This document shows, piece after piece, positions 25,582 through 34,117 of a stretch of DNA of 64,000 bases. Origin of the DNA: JBEKTY01 sp049515555 (lineage in GTDB: Bacteria > Planctomycetota > Planctomycetia > Pirellulales > Thermoguttaceae); contig JBEKTY010000033.1 of the NCBI GenBank assembly GCA_049515555.1, forward strand, positions 5,533 through 69,532, read 5' to 3'. Position 1 is the stretch's first letter. Every line of letters starts with the position of its first letter. The notes under the pieces were generated by a model that was not told where the DNA came from, did not search any database, and saw nothing but the letters and a program-made list of their open reading frames with translations. Both the position numbers and the translations under genes were made by a program.

Positions 25582-27290
25582 GGCAGCTCCTCCCGGGGCG
25601 GCGTGGCACGCAGCACGCGGTACGGGCGGATGCTGTGCCGTTTCCCCCGCAGTTGGACCTCGCCCAGCGGCTCGCACTCGAAGTGATCCTTGACCAGCTC
25701 CCACGTCGCCGGGCCGACCACGGTCTGCCCCGGCTGGGCCACGGCCGCCTCCAGCCGGCTGGCCACGTTCACCGTATCGCCGATGGCCGTGTAGGTGCGG
25801 TGGACGGGCGAGCCCATGTCGCCGGCGATCACCCGCCCGGAATTGATGCCGATTCGCATTTGCAAGGCGGGTGCGGCCGGCCGGGCCCGGTTGCAGTCTG
25901 CCAGCCGCTCGTGCATCGCCAGCGCGGTCCGCACGGCCCGCAGGGCATGATCCTCCTGCCGCAGCGGCGCCCCGAAGATGGCCATCACCGCGTCGCCGAT
26001 GTACTTGTCCAGCGTGCCGTCGTGCGCGAATACGGCCGCCACGAGCTGCTCGAACACGGTGTTGAGCAGCTCGGCGACCTCGGCGGCGCCCATGCTCTCG
26101 GCCAGGGCCGTGAAGCCCGCCAGATCGGCGAACAGCACGCTGGCGTCGTATTCCTCGGCCAGCATGTCGCCTTCCCGCGGGCGGTCCTGCTTGAGAATCT
26201 GCTCCACGACGCGGGGCGAGTTGTAGCGGGCCAGGCGGTCGCGCATGGCCCGCTCGCGGGCCACGTCGTCGCGCAGCGCCATCTGCACCATGCCGCTGGC
26301 GACCATCAATCCCAGGACGGTGAGCACTTCCAGCTCGCGGCGGTCGGGCCCGCCGGCCGGCTGCCGCGAATCGACGTAGATCAGGCCCCGGATGCGGCCG
26401 GCGTGGTACAGCGGGACGCACATCGCCGCCCGGATGCCCATCTGCTGCACGCTGGCCGCGGAGCGAAAGCGCGGATCGTCGGCGGCGCTGGCCACCAGCA
26501 TGGCCTGCTCGACGCGGATCGCCTCGCTGAGGATCGTGCGGCTGACGCGGAAGGGTCGATCGCCTTCGGCCGCCTTGGCGCGATAGGCCCGCGGCTCGAT
26601 CTGGCCGCTGGTGTCGTCGTACAGGCAGATCACCCCCCGCTGGCCCGACAGGTGGTCGATGGTCACGCTGAGCACTTTCTGGAGCATGTCGTCCAGGCTG
26701 TCGCTGCCCAACAGGATCTCGCCCACGTGCTTGAAGAGGGCCAAGATGGGCAGGGGCGGCGGCTCGTCGAGCACGGCCGCCAAGGGATCGCTGGGCACGG
26801 GCGAGGGGGCCGGCGCACCGGCGGCCAGCCCCGCGGCGGCGGCGCCGGGCACGCGGCCCGGCCGCGCCTCGCCCAGCCGCCGCTCGAACTGCCGCAGATC
26901 GACCGTGGCCAGAATGCTCCGCTGGCCGGGCTCGTCGTACAGCACCACGCTCTGGGCCGGCCGCCGCACCGCGCCCAGGAGCTGGAAGGTCACGACCACC
27001 GGCTCGGCGGCCGTGGGGGCCAGGGTGATCTGGTCACCGTGGTGCAGCCGCTGCTGGGCCGCAATCCCGTTAACCGCCGTGCCGCTGTGGCTGTGCAGGT
27101 CGTGGATCGCCCAGCCCTCTTCATCGCGGACGATCTCGGCGTGCTTCCGCGCTACCTCCGGCGAATCGATCGCCAGGTCGCACACCATGCTCCGGCCGAT
27201 GACCACGCGGGGCTGCTTGAACTCGCGGCGGATGGTCTGCCCCGCGAATTGGTAAACCAGCCGAAAACCGTCGTTGACCGTGGTGCTCAC
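25578..27290 (-). CDS. FHA-GAF-class III adenylate/guanylate cyclase
   Basis: 570 residues from a GTG at 27290. Residues about 20-105: FHA domain (VVIGRSMVCDLAI with the phosphopeptide-binding Arg; then HSHSGTAVNG). About 180-345: GAF domain. About 375-560: class III cyclase with metal-binding Asp in SVLFADLAGFTALAE and in GDAVMAIFG, base-selecting Lys in LDKYIGDAV and Thr in IGDTVNVASRLEA, and the transition-state Asn and Arg there. These favour cAMP as product. No membrane segment. The FHA domain probably docks on a phosphothreonine made by the kinase encoded immediately downstream. The last codons contain that kinase's ribosome site. Confidence 0.93.
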   Translation of the reverse strand: MSTTVNDGFRLVYQFAGQTIRREFKQPRVVIGRSMVCDLAIDSPEVARKHAEIVRDEEGWAIHDLHSHSGTAVNGIAAQQRLHHGDQITLAPTAAEPVVVTFQLLGAVRRPAQSVVLYDEPGQRSILATVDLRQFERRLGEARPGRVPGAAAAGLAAGAPAPSPVPSDPLAAVLDEPPPLPILALFKHVGEILLGSDSLDDMLQKVLSVTIDHLSGQRGVICLYDDTSGQIEPRAYRAKAAEGDRPFRVSRTILSEAIRVEQAMLVASAADDPRFRSAASVQQMGIRAAMCVPLYHAGRIRGLIYVDSRQPAGGPDRRELEVLTVLGLMVASGMVQMALRDDVARERAMRDRLARYNSPRVVEQILKQDRPREGDMLAEEYDASVLFADLAGFTALAESMGAAEVAELLNTVFEQLVAAVFAHDGTLDKYIGDAVMAIFGAPLRQEDHALRAVRTALAMHERLADCNRARPAAPALQMRIGINSGRVIAGDMGSPVHRTYTAIGDTVNVASRLEAAVAQPGQTVVGPATWELVKDHFECEPLGEVQLRGKRHSIRPYRVLRATPPREELP

Positions 27291-27315
27291 CAGGTGGCCT
27301 TGTTCCTCATGTCCG

Positions 27316-27503
27316 GTCCCCTCTCCCTCCGGGAGAGGGCTAGGGTGAGGGGGAGGTGTATGTTGTTCGGTGGCGCAGGGATGGGGAGGCGCGGCGGGCG
27401 CCCGTACCTCCGCGTCGCCGTGTCTCCGCGTCGAAAGGCCGGAGAGGCAAGATCCTCACCCATTTCCCCTCACCCTAACCCTCTCCCGGAGGGAGAGGGG
27501 ACC
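27316..27503. mobile_element. 188-bp MITE-like element with 37-bp terminal inverted repeats
   Basis: The 37 bases 27316-27352 and 27467-27503 are inverted copies with one mismatch; each end itself contains the hairpin CCCTCTCCCGGAGGGAGAGGG. The 114-bp interior has no reading frame of note. It fills the spacer between the cyclase start and the GH38-like gene stop. No target duplication is evident. Confidence 0.6.
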
Positions 27504-27512
27504 ATTGGCCCA

Positions 27513-30500
27513 TCAATCGATCCTTACGGTGGCCAGGCCCGAGCCGCGGATGGGCACGGCCACCCGGCCGTCTTGGAGTTCCAGCGGGCCGCAAGGCTCT
27601 TCGACCAGGTTGCAGGCCTCGGCCTTGGCGGCCGGAATGCTGTGGTCCAGCCGCAGGTGCGCCGTGGTGGGCCGGCCGCTGAGCTCCCACAGCCGCACGA
27701 TCAGGCCCCCGCCCTGGTCCGCCCGCTTCATGCCGATCAGGAGCACGTTGGGCTCGTCGATGGCCAGCAGGCTGGTGGCCTCGACCGGCAGCAGCCCCTG
27801 CGGATTGGCCCCCACCACGACGGCTTGCAGCGGATTGGACACCGCGAAGCCGAAGCGGGCCGAATCCACCGGGTCGCTCTTCCGCCGGCTGGTGATCGAG
27901 TAGCGGAATACCATGTCGCCGCCCTGGCCGGCCAGGTAGTTGGTATGCCAGTAATTGTTCATGATGTACGAGTACACGTGGCCGTTGAGCATCGGCAGTT
28001 GCGTCTGCCATTTGCCGCGATTAATGTCCTGGAAGCAGGCCAGCGGGGCGTCGGGCGTGGCCCAGGCGACGGTCGCCTCGCGGCCTTCCACCTCCACGAA
28101 ATGCTGCACCGTGAACCAGTCCAGGCACGCCCCCGGCAGCATGTCGCGATTGGCGTTGACGATGGCTACCGGGGCCTCGTAGCGGAACGTGGGCCGCGTG
28201 GCTTGGAAGGGGAAGGCGAAGTACACGCCCTCCTTGGCGTACGTTTGTTTCTTCTCCACAAGATCGATCAGGTCGATCCGCTTGACGTCGTCCCACACCC
28301 GCACCGCCATAATGACCTTGTTGGCCATCTCGCCCGTGGTCTCGGCGAACGCCATGTCGCCTATGCCCGGCCGCCGGCGGTGCACGATTCTCGCCTTGCC
28401 GGAGCCGGCAATTTTCAGCTTCGGCGCGGGCGCGCCGGGATTCATCACCAACCGCGAGGCATCACTGCCGGGGGTCACGCCCACGTACACATACTGGTTC
28501 AGGCGGAAGGGGGCCTTGGCGTCCACCAGCTCGCACTTCAACTCCTTGTCGAAAATGCTCGCGATCCCGCCGCTGGCCGGATCGAGCTCGACGCGATAGA
28601 AGCGGCTCTCCAGCACGTTGTCCGGCACCAGCTCGAAGGCCGGCTGGTTCTGCTTCGGCCCCAGCGGCACCACGCAATAGCCGCAGGCCGGCACGTCCTT
28701 GAGCAGCAGGAACGTGCCGTGGGCCGTGCGGTGGGCGTGCAGGGCCGGATCCGCGGGGTCCTGCCCCTCGGGCAGATCGACCCGCAGAATGTCCGTCCGC
28801 GGCCAACTGGCCGGATTGAAGACCACCAGGGCCGGACCGGTGGTGCGGACCAGGCCGGCCAGGGCCTTGCCGCCGGAGTCGAAGATGGCCCGCGCCTGCC
28901 GGTCGGCGTCGACGGCGAACTGCGCCTTGACCTTCCACTGGGCCTTGGTGAATTCCTTGTCCGGCTCGCTGATCGAGCAGTACGCGCCCCAGGTGTGCTC
29001 GTCGTACAGCAGGCAGTTGCGCCAGGCCTGGTTGATATCGTCGGGCCGATAGCGCTCGGTCCGCCCGATGCGGTCGGCCAGGGCCAGCAGCTTCTGGCCG
29101 CTGGACAGCCGCTCGTGCGCCCCGCGGGTCAAGGCCGTTTCGTGGGCCGAGGAGCCCGCGCCGTCCTCCCAATACGTGCCCGCGCTGCCCCGGTACACCG
29201 CCAGCTTGTCGCCGTACTTCTTCTCGATGTACTCGAAGAACTCGGCGTTGTGCGACAGGATGACCTTCGGATACTCGTAGCGCTCGTTCCACTGTTTGGC
29301 CACTTCGGCCAGCCGCACGTCCAGCGGGCAGTTGTCGCTGACCGCCCCGTGCAGGAACACGGCGTCGTAGGGGTAATCCTTCCGCGCGTCATACTCCCGC
29401 AGCTTCTCCAATACGCGGGCCCGGGCCGCATCGAGACTCTCGGTCAGCGCCCATTGGCTCGCCTGGGCGTATTGCCAGGTGTACATCATCAGCACGCGGC
29501 TGCCGTCGGGCCCTTCCCACCAGCAGGGACATTTCTGCTGCATCTGGGTGAAGTTGTAGGCCCGGTCGTTGTTGATGCCGCTGCTGAAGTACCGGATGCC
29601 CGCGCCCGAGAGGAGCATGGGCAGCGACGCCTCCTGCGTGGGCACGTCGCTGATCATGGCGCTTTTATAGGGCAGGCCCTTCTCATGGCAGAGCTTGTGG
29701 GCGTACCAGGTCAGCCGGCAGGCCTCTTCGTGCGAGCACAGGCCCGTCAGGATGTTGCAATACAGGGCCTGGATGCCGATCTTTCCTTCGCGGGCCAGTC
29801 GATAGAACTCGGCCAGCCGCTCTGGCGTGCGCAGTCTGACGTAGTTCTCGGCCTGCCAGGCCACCTCCAGGTTCCAGCGGAAATCGGGAAAGCGGCGTAT
29901 GAGGTCGATGGCCGTGTCTATGTTCTGGCAATGCCGCTTGGCACAGTTCTCCTGGATGTCGGTATAGCCGATGTCGGTGTGCGAGCTGGGCGCGGTGTAG
30001 ATCTTCCACTTGCGCTCGGGCATGACGCGAAGCTGCGTAGTCCGGCTGCGGCCGCCGACCACGGCGGTGATTTTCACGTCGATGGGCTGGTCCGAATCCG
30101 GCACGTCGATGTCCTTGGCCAACGAGCCCAGCGCGGTAAGCTGCCCCAGCGGGACCTCGCTCGTCTGGCCGGCGGCTTCTACCCGCAGCAGCACCTCGGC
30201 GGCCGGGGCCGTCAGGGCGACCGAGACCCCGATCACCCGCCGGAGCTGTTCCCCGCGGCGGACGAAAAAGGGCGTGGGCCGGGCCGAAATGCTCCGCACT
30301 TCGGCCGCCGGAAGCCGGCCCTCCGGATCGGCCACGAGCCTGATCGAGTCGTACTGCACCCACGAGCCTTCCACGCAGGCCAGGCGGATCTCGTTGCGGC
30401 CCTTCTTGAAGTCGCCCGCCGGCAGGGTCAACTGAAGCTGCTGCGGCTTGCCCGCCGCGGGGTCGCTGAGCGAGGCGTCGCCCCCGCCGGGCGAAAGCTG

Positions 30501-30884
30501 AAAACTGCCCGTCCGCTCACCGATGCTCACGGCGTATCGCGGCGGAATCCGCCCTTGCACGTCGGCAAAGTCGATCGAGAGCGTGAAAATTCCCCGCGGC
30601 TCCTCGGGCAGGTCGAAGCGAATCACCCGCGGCTGCCCCCGCGCGGGGCACCAGTCGTCGTTGGGCCCGGCCTGAATGAACGGCCAGTCGCGGCCGGCAT
30701 CGCTGCGGCCCACCTCGAACACCACCGGCTTGCCGCCGAATTGCCGGGCGTAGGCCCGGTAGTCGCCCGCACAGGCGAACTCGCGGTAGCTATGGTCCGG
30801 CTTGCCGATCTGCCACACCGTCTGCTCGGCCGCCAGGGCCGTAGACGAGGCCAGCAACAACGCCAACAGGGGCTCGCAGCGCAT
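27513..30884 (-). CDS. Secreted GH38-like glycoside hydrolase (alpha-mannosidase family)
   Basis: 1123 residues from the ATG at 30884, with GGGAGGA upstream and a signal peptide (LLALLLASSTALAAE). Residues about 20-190: beta-sandwich of the rhamnogalacturonan-lyase C-terminal type (DWPFIQAGPNDDW, GRNEIRLACVEGSWVQYDSIRL). About 290-560: GH38 N-terminal catalytic domain with zinc ligands His301 and Asp303 (SSHTDIGYTD) and probable nucleophile Asp412 (MISDVPT). The remainder fits the GH38 middle and C-terminal domains. It should cleave alpha-mannosides or a related sugar outside the cytoplasm; the substrate is not deducible. Divergent from the Tat redox cluster at 31338. Confidence 0.85.
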   Translation of the reverse strand: MRCEPLLALLLASSTALAAEQTVWQIGKPDHSYREFACAGDYRAYARQFGGKPVVFEVGRSDAGRDWPFIQAGPNDDWCPARGQPRVIRFDLPEEPRGIFTLSIDFADVQGRIPPRYAVSIGERTGSFQLSPGGGDASLSDPAAGKPQQLQLTLPAGDFKKGRNEIRLACVEGSWVQYDSIRLVADPEGRLPAAEVRSISARPTPFFVRRGEQLRRVIGVSVALTAPAAEVLLRVEAAGQTSEVPLGQLTALGSLAKDIDVPDSDQPIDVKITAVVGGRSRTTQLRVMPERKWKIYTAPSSHTDIGYTDIQENCAKRHCQNIDTAIDLIRRFPDFRWNLEVAWQAENYVRLRTPERLAEFYRLAREGKIGIQALYCNILTGLCSHEEACRLTWYAHKLCHEKGLPYKSAMISDVPTQEASLPMLLSGAGIRYFSSGINNDRAYNFTQMQQKCPCWWEGPDGSRVLMMYTWQYAQASQWALTESLDAARARVLEKLREYDARKDYPYDAVFLHGAVSDNCPLDVRLAEVAKQWNERYEYPKVILSHNAEFFEYIEKKYGDKLAVYRGSAGTYWEDGAGSSAHETALTRGAHERLSSGQKLLALADRIGRTERYRPDDINQAWRNCLLYDEHTWGAYCSISEPDKEFTKAQWKVKAQFAVDADRQARAIFDSGGKALAGLVRTTGPALVVFNPASWPRTDILRVDLPEGQDPADPALHAHRTAHGTFLLLKDVPACGYCVVPLGPKQNQPAFELVPDNVLESRFYRVELDPASGGIASIFDKELKCELVDAKAPFRLNQYVYVGVTPGSDASRLVMNPGAPAPKLKIAGSGKARIVHRRRPGIGDMAFAETTGEMANKVIMAVRVWDDVKRIDLIDLVEKKQTYAKEGVYFAFPFQATRPTFRYEAPVAIVNANRDMLPGACLDWFTVQHFVEVEGREATVAWATPDAPLACFQDINRGKWQTQLPMLNGHVYSYIMNNYWHTNYLAGQGGDMVFRYSITSRRKSDPVDSARFGFAVSNPLQAVVVGANPQGLLPVEATSLLAIDEPNVLLIGMKRADQGGGLIVRLWELSGRPTTAHLRLDHSIPAAKAEACNLVEEPCGPLELQDGRVAVPIRGSGLATVRID

Positions 30885-31184
30885 GGTGTTCCTCCCGGTA
30901 CGGCCTTCGGCCGCAATGAAAAAAGGTCTGGGGATGGGGAATATCGTTACCCCGCCATTATCGGCGGCCCGCTCGCCGAGGGCAACACCCGCCGCCACGC
31001 CGCCCAAGGGACGAAGGGGTTCTACCGCCAGCGGCCCCTACCCGCCACGGCCGGGGGCCCGCCGGCCAGCCGCCGCTTGCAAGCGGATCGAAGTTATTGT
31101 AGCACGGCCCGCCAAGCCTGTCGCCGGGTTGCCCGCCGGGGCTGGCCGAGGGGGTAGTAGTGCACTTCGCCGCAGTATTAAGGT

Positions 31185-31214
31185 TTGACGATCTCTTCGC
31201 AACCTTGCTAGAAT
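31185..31214 (+). promoter_or_regulatory. Sigma70-type promoter of the Tat redox cluster
   Basis: TTGACG (31185-31190), 18-bp spacer, TAGAAT (31209-31214), 123 bases before the ATG at 31338. The rest of the 453-bp divergent spacer 30885-31337 shows nothing certain. Confidence 0.5.
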
Positions 31215-31337
31215 GATGGCTCGAAGCGCTTCGCGACCTCGGTCGACCGGCTGGCGATGCCTATGGTATTTGCAGCGGGCGGCCGAGCCCGACGCTTGGC
31301 GCTTCGTTGCCCTCCCAACCACGCAAAGGACAATCCA

Positions 31338-32492
31338 ATGGCCGATGTCAACGTAACTCGTCGCGATTTTATCCGCAGCGGCGCCGTCACCGCGGCGGGA
31401 GCAGCCCTGGGACTCACGCCGACGTATACCGTGCGGGCCGGCAATCCCGACAAGGCCGACACCAAGCCCATCCTCAATTACAATCCGCAAATGGAATACC
31501 GCCGTTGCGGCAAGACCGGCTTGATGGTTTCGGCGGTTGCGATGGGGGGGCATTGGAAGCGGATCGACAAGGTCGTCGGCCGCTTGGAGATCGGCGGCGG
31601 TTGGATCGCCCAGGGGGCCGGCAGCGCGGACTTCGAGAAGAACCGCCACGATGTGGTCAGCCGCTGCATCGACCGCGGCCTTAACTACATCGACGCCTGC
31701 GTGGGCGCGGAGGTGCTGGCCTACAGCAAGGCCCTCAAGGGCCGGCGCGACAGAATGTACCTGGGCTTCTCCTGGTCCGAGGCCGAGATGCGGCCCCTGG
31801 GGCACCAATGGGCCGCGGCCGCCAAGGCCGGCAAGCCGCAACCGGCAGGCTGGATCACGCAACAACTCAAAGATACTTTCGATCGGGGCCTGAAGCAGGC
31901 CGGGCTGGAGTATGTCGACATCTGGCGGGTCACGTGCCACGAGGGCAGCAGCCAGCACAGCGACCGGGAAATCGACGAGATGCTTTCCGCCTTGGAATGG
32001 GCCAAGAAGAGCGGCCGGGCCCGCTTCACCGGCATCTCCTCGCACGACCGCCCGCACATCAAGCGCCTGATCGAGAACTTCCCCCGGCAGCTCGATGTCA
32101 TCTGCACGCCGTATACGGCCAAGACCAAGGTGGTGACCGACGAATCGGGACTGTGGGCCGCCATGCGGAAGCTCGACGTGGGCTGGTTCGGCATCAAGCC
32201 GTTCGCCAGCAACTCGGTTTTCAAGGGCGACAGCGCCCCGGACAGCCCTCACGCCGACGAGGACAACCGCATTGCCCGGCTCGCGCTGCGGGCGATCCTC
32301 TGCAATCCGGCAATCACCGCGCCCATTCCGGGCCTAATCAGCCCGCAGCAGGTCGATAATGCGGCCCTGGCCGTGGCCGAACGTCGTGAATTGGACCACG
32401 GCGAGCGGGCCGAGTTGGAGCACGCCATGGACCGGGCCTGGGCCTGCCTGCCCAGCCATTACCAGTGGCTGAAGAACTGGGAATACGTGTAA
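31338..32492 (+). CDS. Tat-exported aldo/keto-reductase-fold protein with lost catalytic residues
   Basis: 384 residues from the ATG at 31338 (AAAGGA seven bases upstream). Twin-arginine signal: TRRDFIRSGAVTAAGAALG. The remainder is an AKR barrel (MEYRRCGKTGLMVSAVAMGG, GLNYIDACVG, GLEYVDIWRV). Of the usual Asp-Tyr-Lys-His tetrad only Asp (NYIDA) is clear: the Tyr of DxxxYG is replaced, the strand that normally carries Lys reads MYLGFSW, and the His strand reads WRVTCHEG. It may be a non-oxidoreductase member or use the cofactor differently. Stop codon abuts the ATG of the next gene. Confidence 0.85.
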   Translation: MADVNVTRRDFIRSGAVTAAGAALGLTPTYTVRAGNPDKADTKPILNYNPQMEYRRCGKTGLMVSAVAMGGHWKRIDKVVGRLEIGGGWIAQGAGSADFEKNRHDVVSRCIDRGLNYIDACVGAEVLAYSKALKGRRDRMYLGFSWSEAEMRPLGHQWAAAAKAGKPQPAGWITQQLKDTFDRGLKQAGLEYVDIWRVTCHEGSSQHSDREIDEMLSALEWAKKSGRARFTGISSHDRPHIKRLIENFPRQLDVICTPYTAKTKVVTDESGLWAAMRKLDVGWFGIKPFASNSVFKGDSAPDSPHADEDNRIARLALRAILCNPAITAPIPGLISPQQVDNAALAVAERRELDHGERAELEHAMDRAWACLPSHYQWLKNWEYV

Positions 32493-33896
32493 ATGGACAC
32501 TAGAACCCCACAAGCCGCGCGCGGCATCACCCGCCGCACATTCGTCAAGGCCACCGCCGTCGGCCTCGGCGCGCTGTCGGCCAGCCGGGTGCTGGGCGCC
32601 AACGAGCGGATCAACGTGGGCCTGATCGGATTCGGCCTGATCGGCCGTTTCCATCTGGCCGCTTTCAAGGAGCAGCCCGACGTGCGGATCGCGGCCGTGT
32701 GCGACGTGCACCAGGGCCGCGTGGCGGTCGGCGCCGCGATGGCCGGCGGCGGGGCGGCCCAATACGGCGACTTCCGCAAGATGCTCGACAGCAAAGACCT
32801 GGACGCCGTTATCGTTGCCACGCCCGACCATTGGCACGCGCTGATGACCATGCTGGCGTGTGCCGCCGGCAAGGACGTGTACGTCGAGAAGCCGCTCACG
32901 CTTTTCGTGCGCGAGGGCCGGTGGATGCTGGACGTGGCCCGGCGTTGCAAGCGGGTAGTGCAAGTGGGCACTCAGAACCGTTCCGGTCCGCCCTTTCAGA
33001 AGGCCCGCGAGCTGATCCGCCGCGGCAGACTGGGCCAGATCGTGTGTGCCTCGAACAACAATTCCCGCAACGTGATGCCGGGGTTCGGCAATCCGCCCGA
33101 CCAGGCGCCGCCGCCCGAGCTGGATTACGACATGTTCCTTGGCCCGGCGCCCGAGCGGCCCTACAATCCCAATCGTTCCATCTATCACTTTCGCTGGTTC
33201 TGGGATTACTCCGGCGGGCAGGCGACCAACCTGGGCCAGCATTCGCTGGACCTGGTGCATTGGTTCCTGGGGGTGACGGCCCCGAAATCGGTCTACAGCT
33301 CCGGCGGCCGCTGGTTTCTGAAGGACAACTGCGAGGTGCCCGACACGCAGGACGTGATCATGGAATACCCCGGCTTCAACGTCACCTGCCAATACCGCGA
33401 GGCAAGCGCGGGGCGCGGGGGGCTGGGCATGGGCGGGCTGACGTTCTACGGCACGCACGGCTGCCTGCCCATTTCCCGCGCAGGCTTCGAACTTTACCCG
33501 GACCCGAGGGTGAACCCGAACAACGTGGTGGCCGGCATCCTCGGCGTCAAGGGGCACCCGGTCGGCGGACCGCAGCTCGAGCCGGAGGAGACGGGCCGGC
33601 TGTGGACCACGCCGGAACATGATGGCAGCGGAGAGGCGATTAAGGACTACGCCCGCCATGCGCGGAATTTTCTCGACTGCGTCAAGTCGCGCGACGTGCC
33701 GGTCTCCGACCTCCAGAGCGGCCACCAGGTGGCCACAGCCTGCCACCTGTCCAACATCTCCCTCAGGACCGGGCGCAAGCTGGTCTGGGATGCCGGGAAG
33801 GAGGAAGTTGTGGACGACCGGCAGGCCAACGCCATGCTGGTGCGTCCCTATCGTGCCCCGTGGGACAAAGAGCTAAGGGCGTTGAGAGTGACCTGA
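32493..33896 (+). CDS. Tat-exported Gfo/Idh/MocA family oxidoreductase
   Basis: 467 residues, ATG directly after the preceding TAA. Tat signal TRRTFVKATAVGLGALSAS. Rossmann fold begins INVGLIGFGLIGRFH, then ATPDHWHA and the family Lys motif YVEKPLT. The C-terminal alpha/beta domain contains GGQATNLGQHSLDLVHWFLG, with the His-Asp-x-x-His pattern used by sugar oxidoreductases. Family members oxidise sugars or inositols with NAD(P); exported planctomycete versions are common beside glycan degradation genes, fitting the divergent GH38-like gene. Substrate unknown. Confidence 0.9.
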   Translation: MDTRTPQAARGITRRTFVKATAVGLGALSASRVLGANERINVGLIGFGLIGRFHLAAFKEQPDVRIAAVCDVHQGRVAVGAAMAGGGAAQYGDFRKMLDSKDLDAVIVATPDHWHALMTMLACAAGKDVYVEKPLTLFVREGRWMLDVARRCKRVVQVGTQNRSGPPFQKARELIRRGRLGQIVCASNNNSRNVMPGFGNPPDQAPPPELDYDMFLGPAPERPYNPNRSIYHFRWFWDYSGGQATNLGQHSLDLVHWFLGVTAPKSVYSSGGRWFLKDNCEVPDTQDVIMEYPGFNVTCQYREASAGRGGLGMGGLTFYGTHGCLPISRAGFELYPDPRVNPNNVVAGILGVKGHPVGGPQLEPEETGRLWTTPEHDGSGEAIKDYARHARNFLDCVKSRDVPVSDLQSGHQVATACHLSNISLRTGRKLVWDAGKEEVVDDRQANAMLVRPYRAPWDKELRALRVT

Positions 33897-33995
33897 AGCA
33901 GTCGAAAGATTGACAACGACAATCGGGTCCGGGATAATCGTGGCGTTTTCGAGATTGGCGTCCTTGGTGCCCCGACCGTCCTCGGTTGACACGTT

Positions 33996-34060
33996 GGGTG
34001 CCACTGCTGGCTTGTCCAGCAGTGCCGAGAGCACGGTTGGGCAAGCCAACCGTGGCACCC
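33996..34060. repeat. Three-way-junction palindrome
   Basis: Outer 9-bp stem GGGTGCCAC (33996-34004) with GTGGCACCC (34052-34060). Inside are two perfect 7-bp hairpins: CTGCTGG-CTTGT-CCAGCAG (34004-34022) and CGGTTGG-GCAAG-CCAACCG (34034-34052). The loops CTTG and CAAG are complementary. It lies in the 221-bp spacer between two Gfo/Idh/MocA genes. Confidence 0.8.
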
Positions 34061-34117
34061 GTCATTTCACGTCGGTCGAGGCACTAGCTTGCTTGACCTA
34101 GAGAAAGGAACCGTTTC

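Noticed and set aside
25635..31157. Very long open frame on the plus strand (about 1840 codons) across the cyclase and GH38-like genes
   Set aside because: Its translation is His/Arg/Pro/Gly-rich without domains, while the minus strand encodes clear enzymes with motifs; it is an antisense shadow caused by high G+C at third positions.
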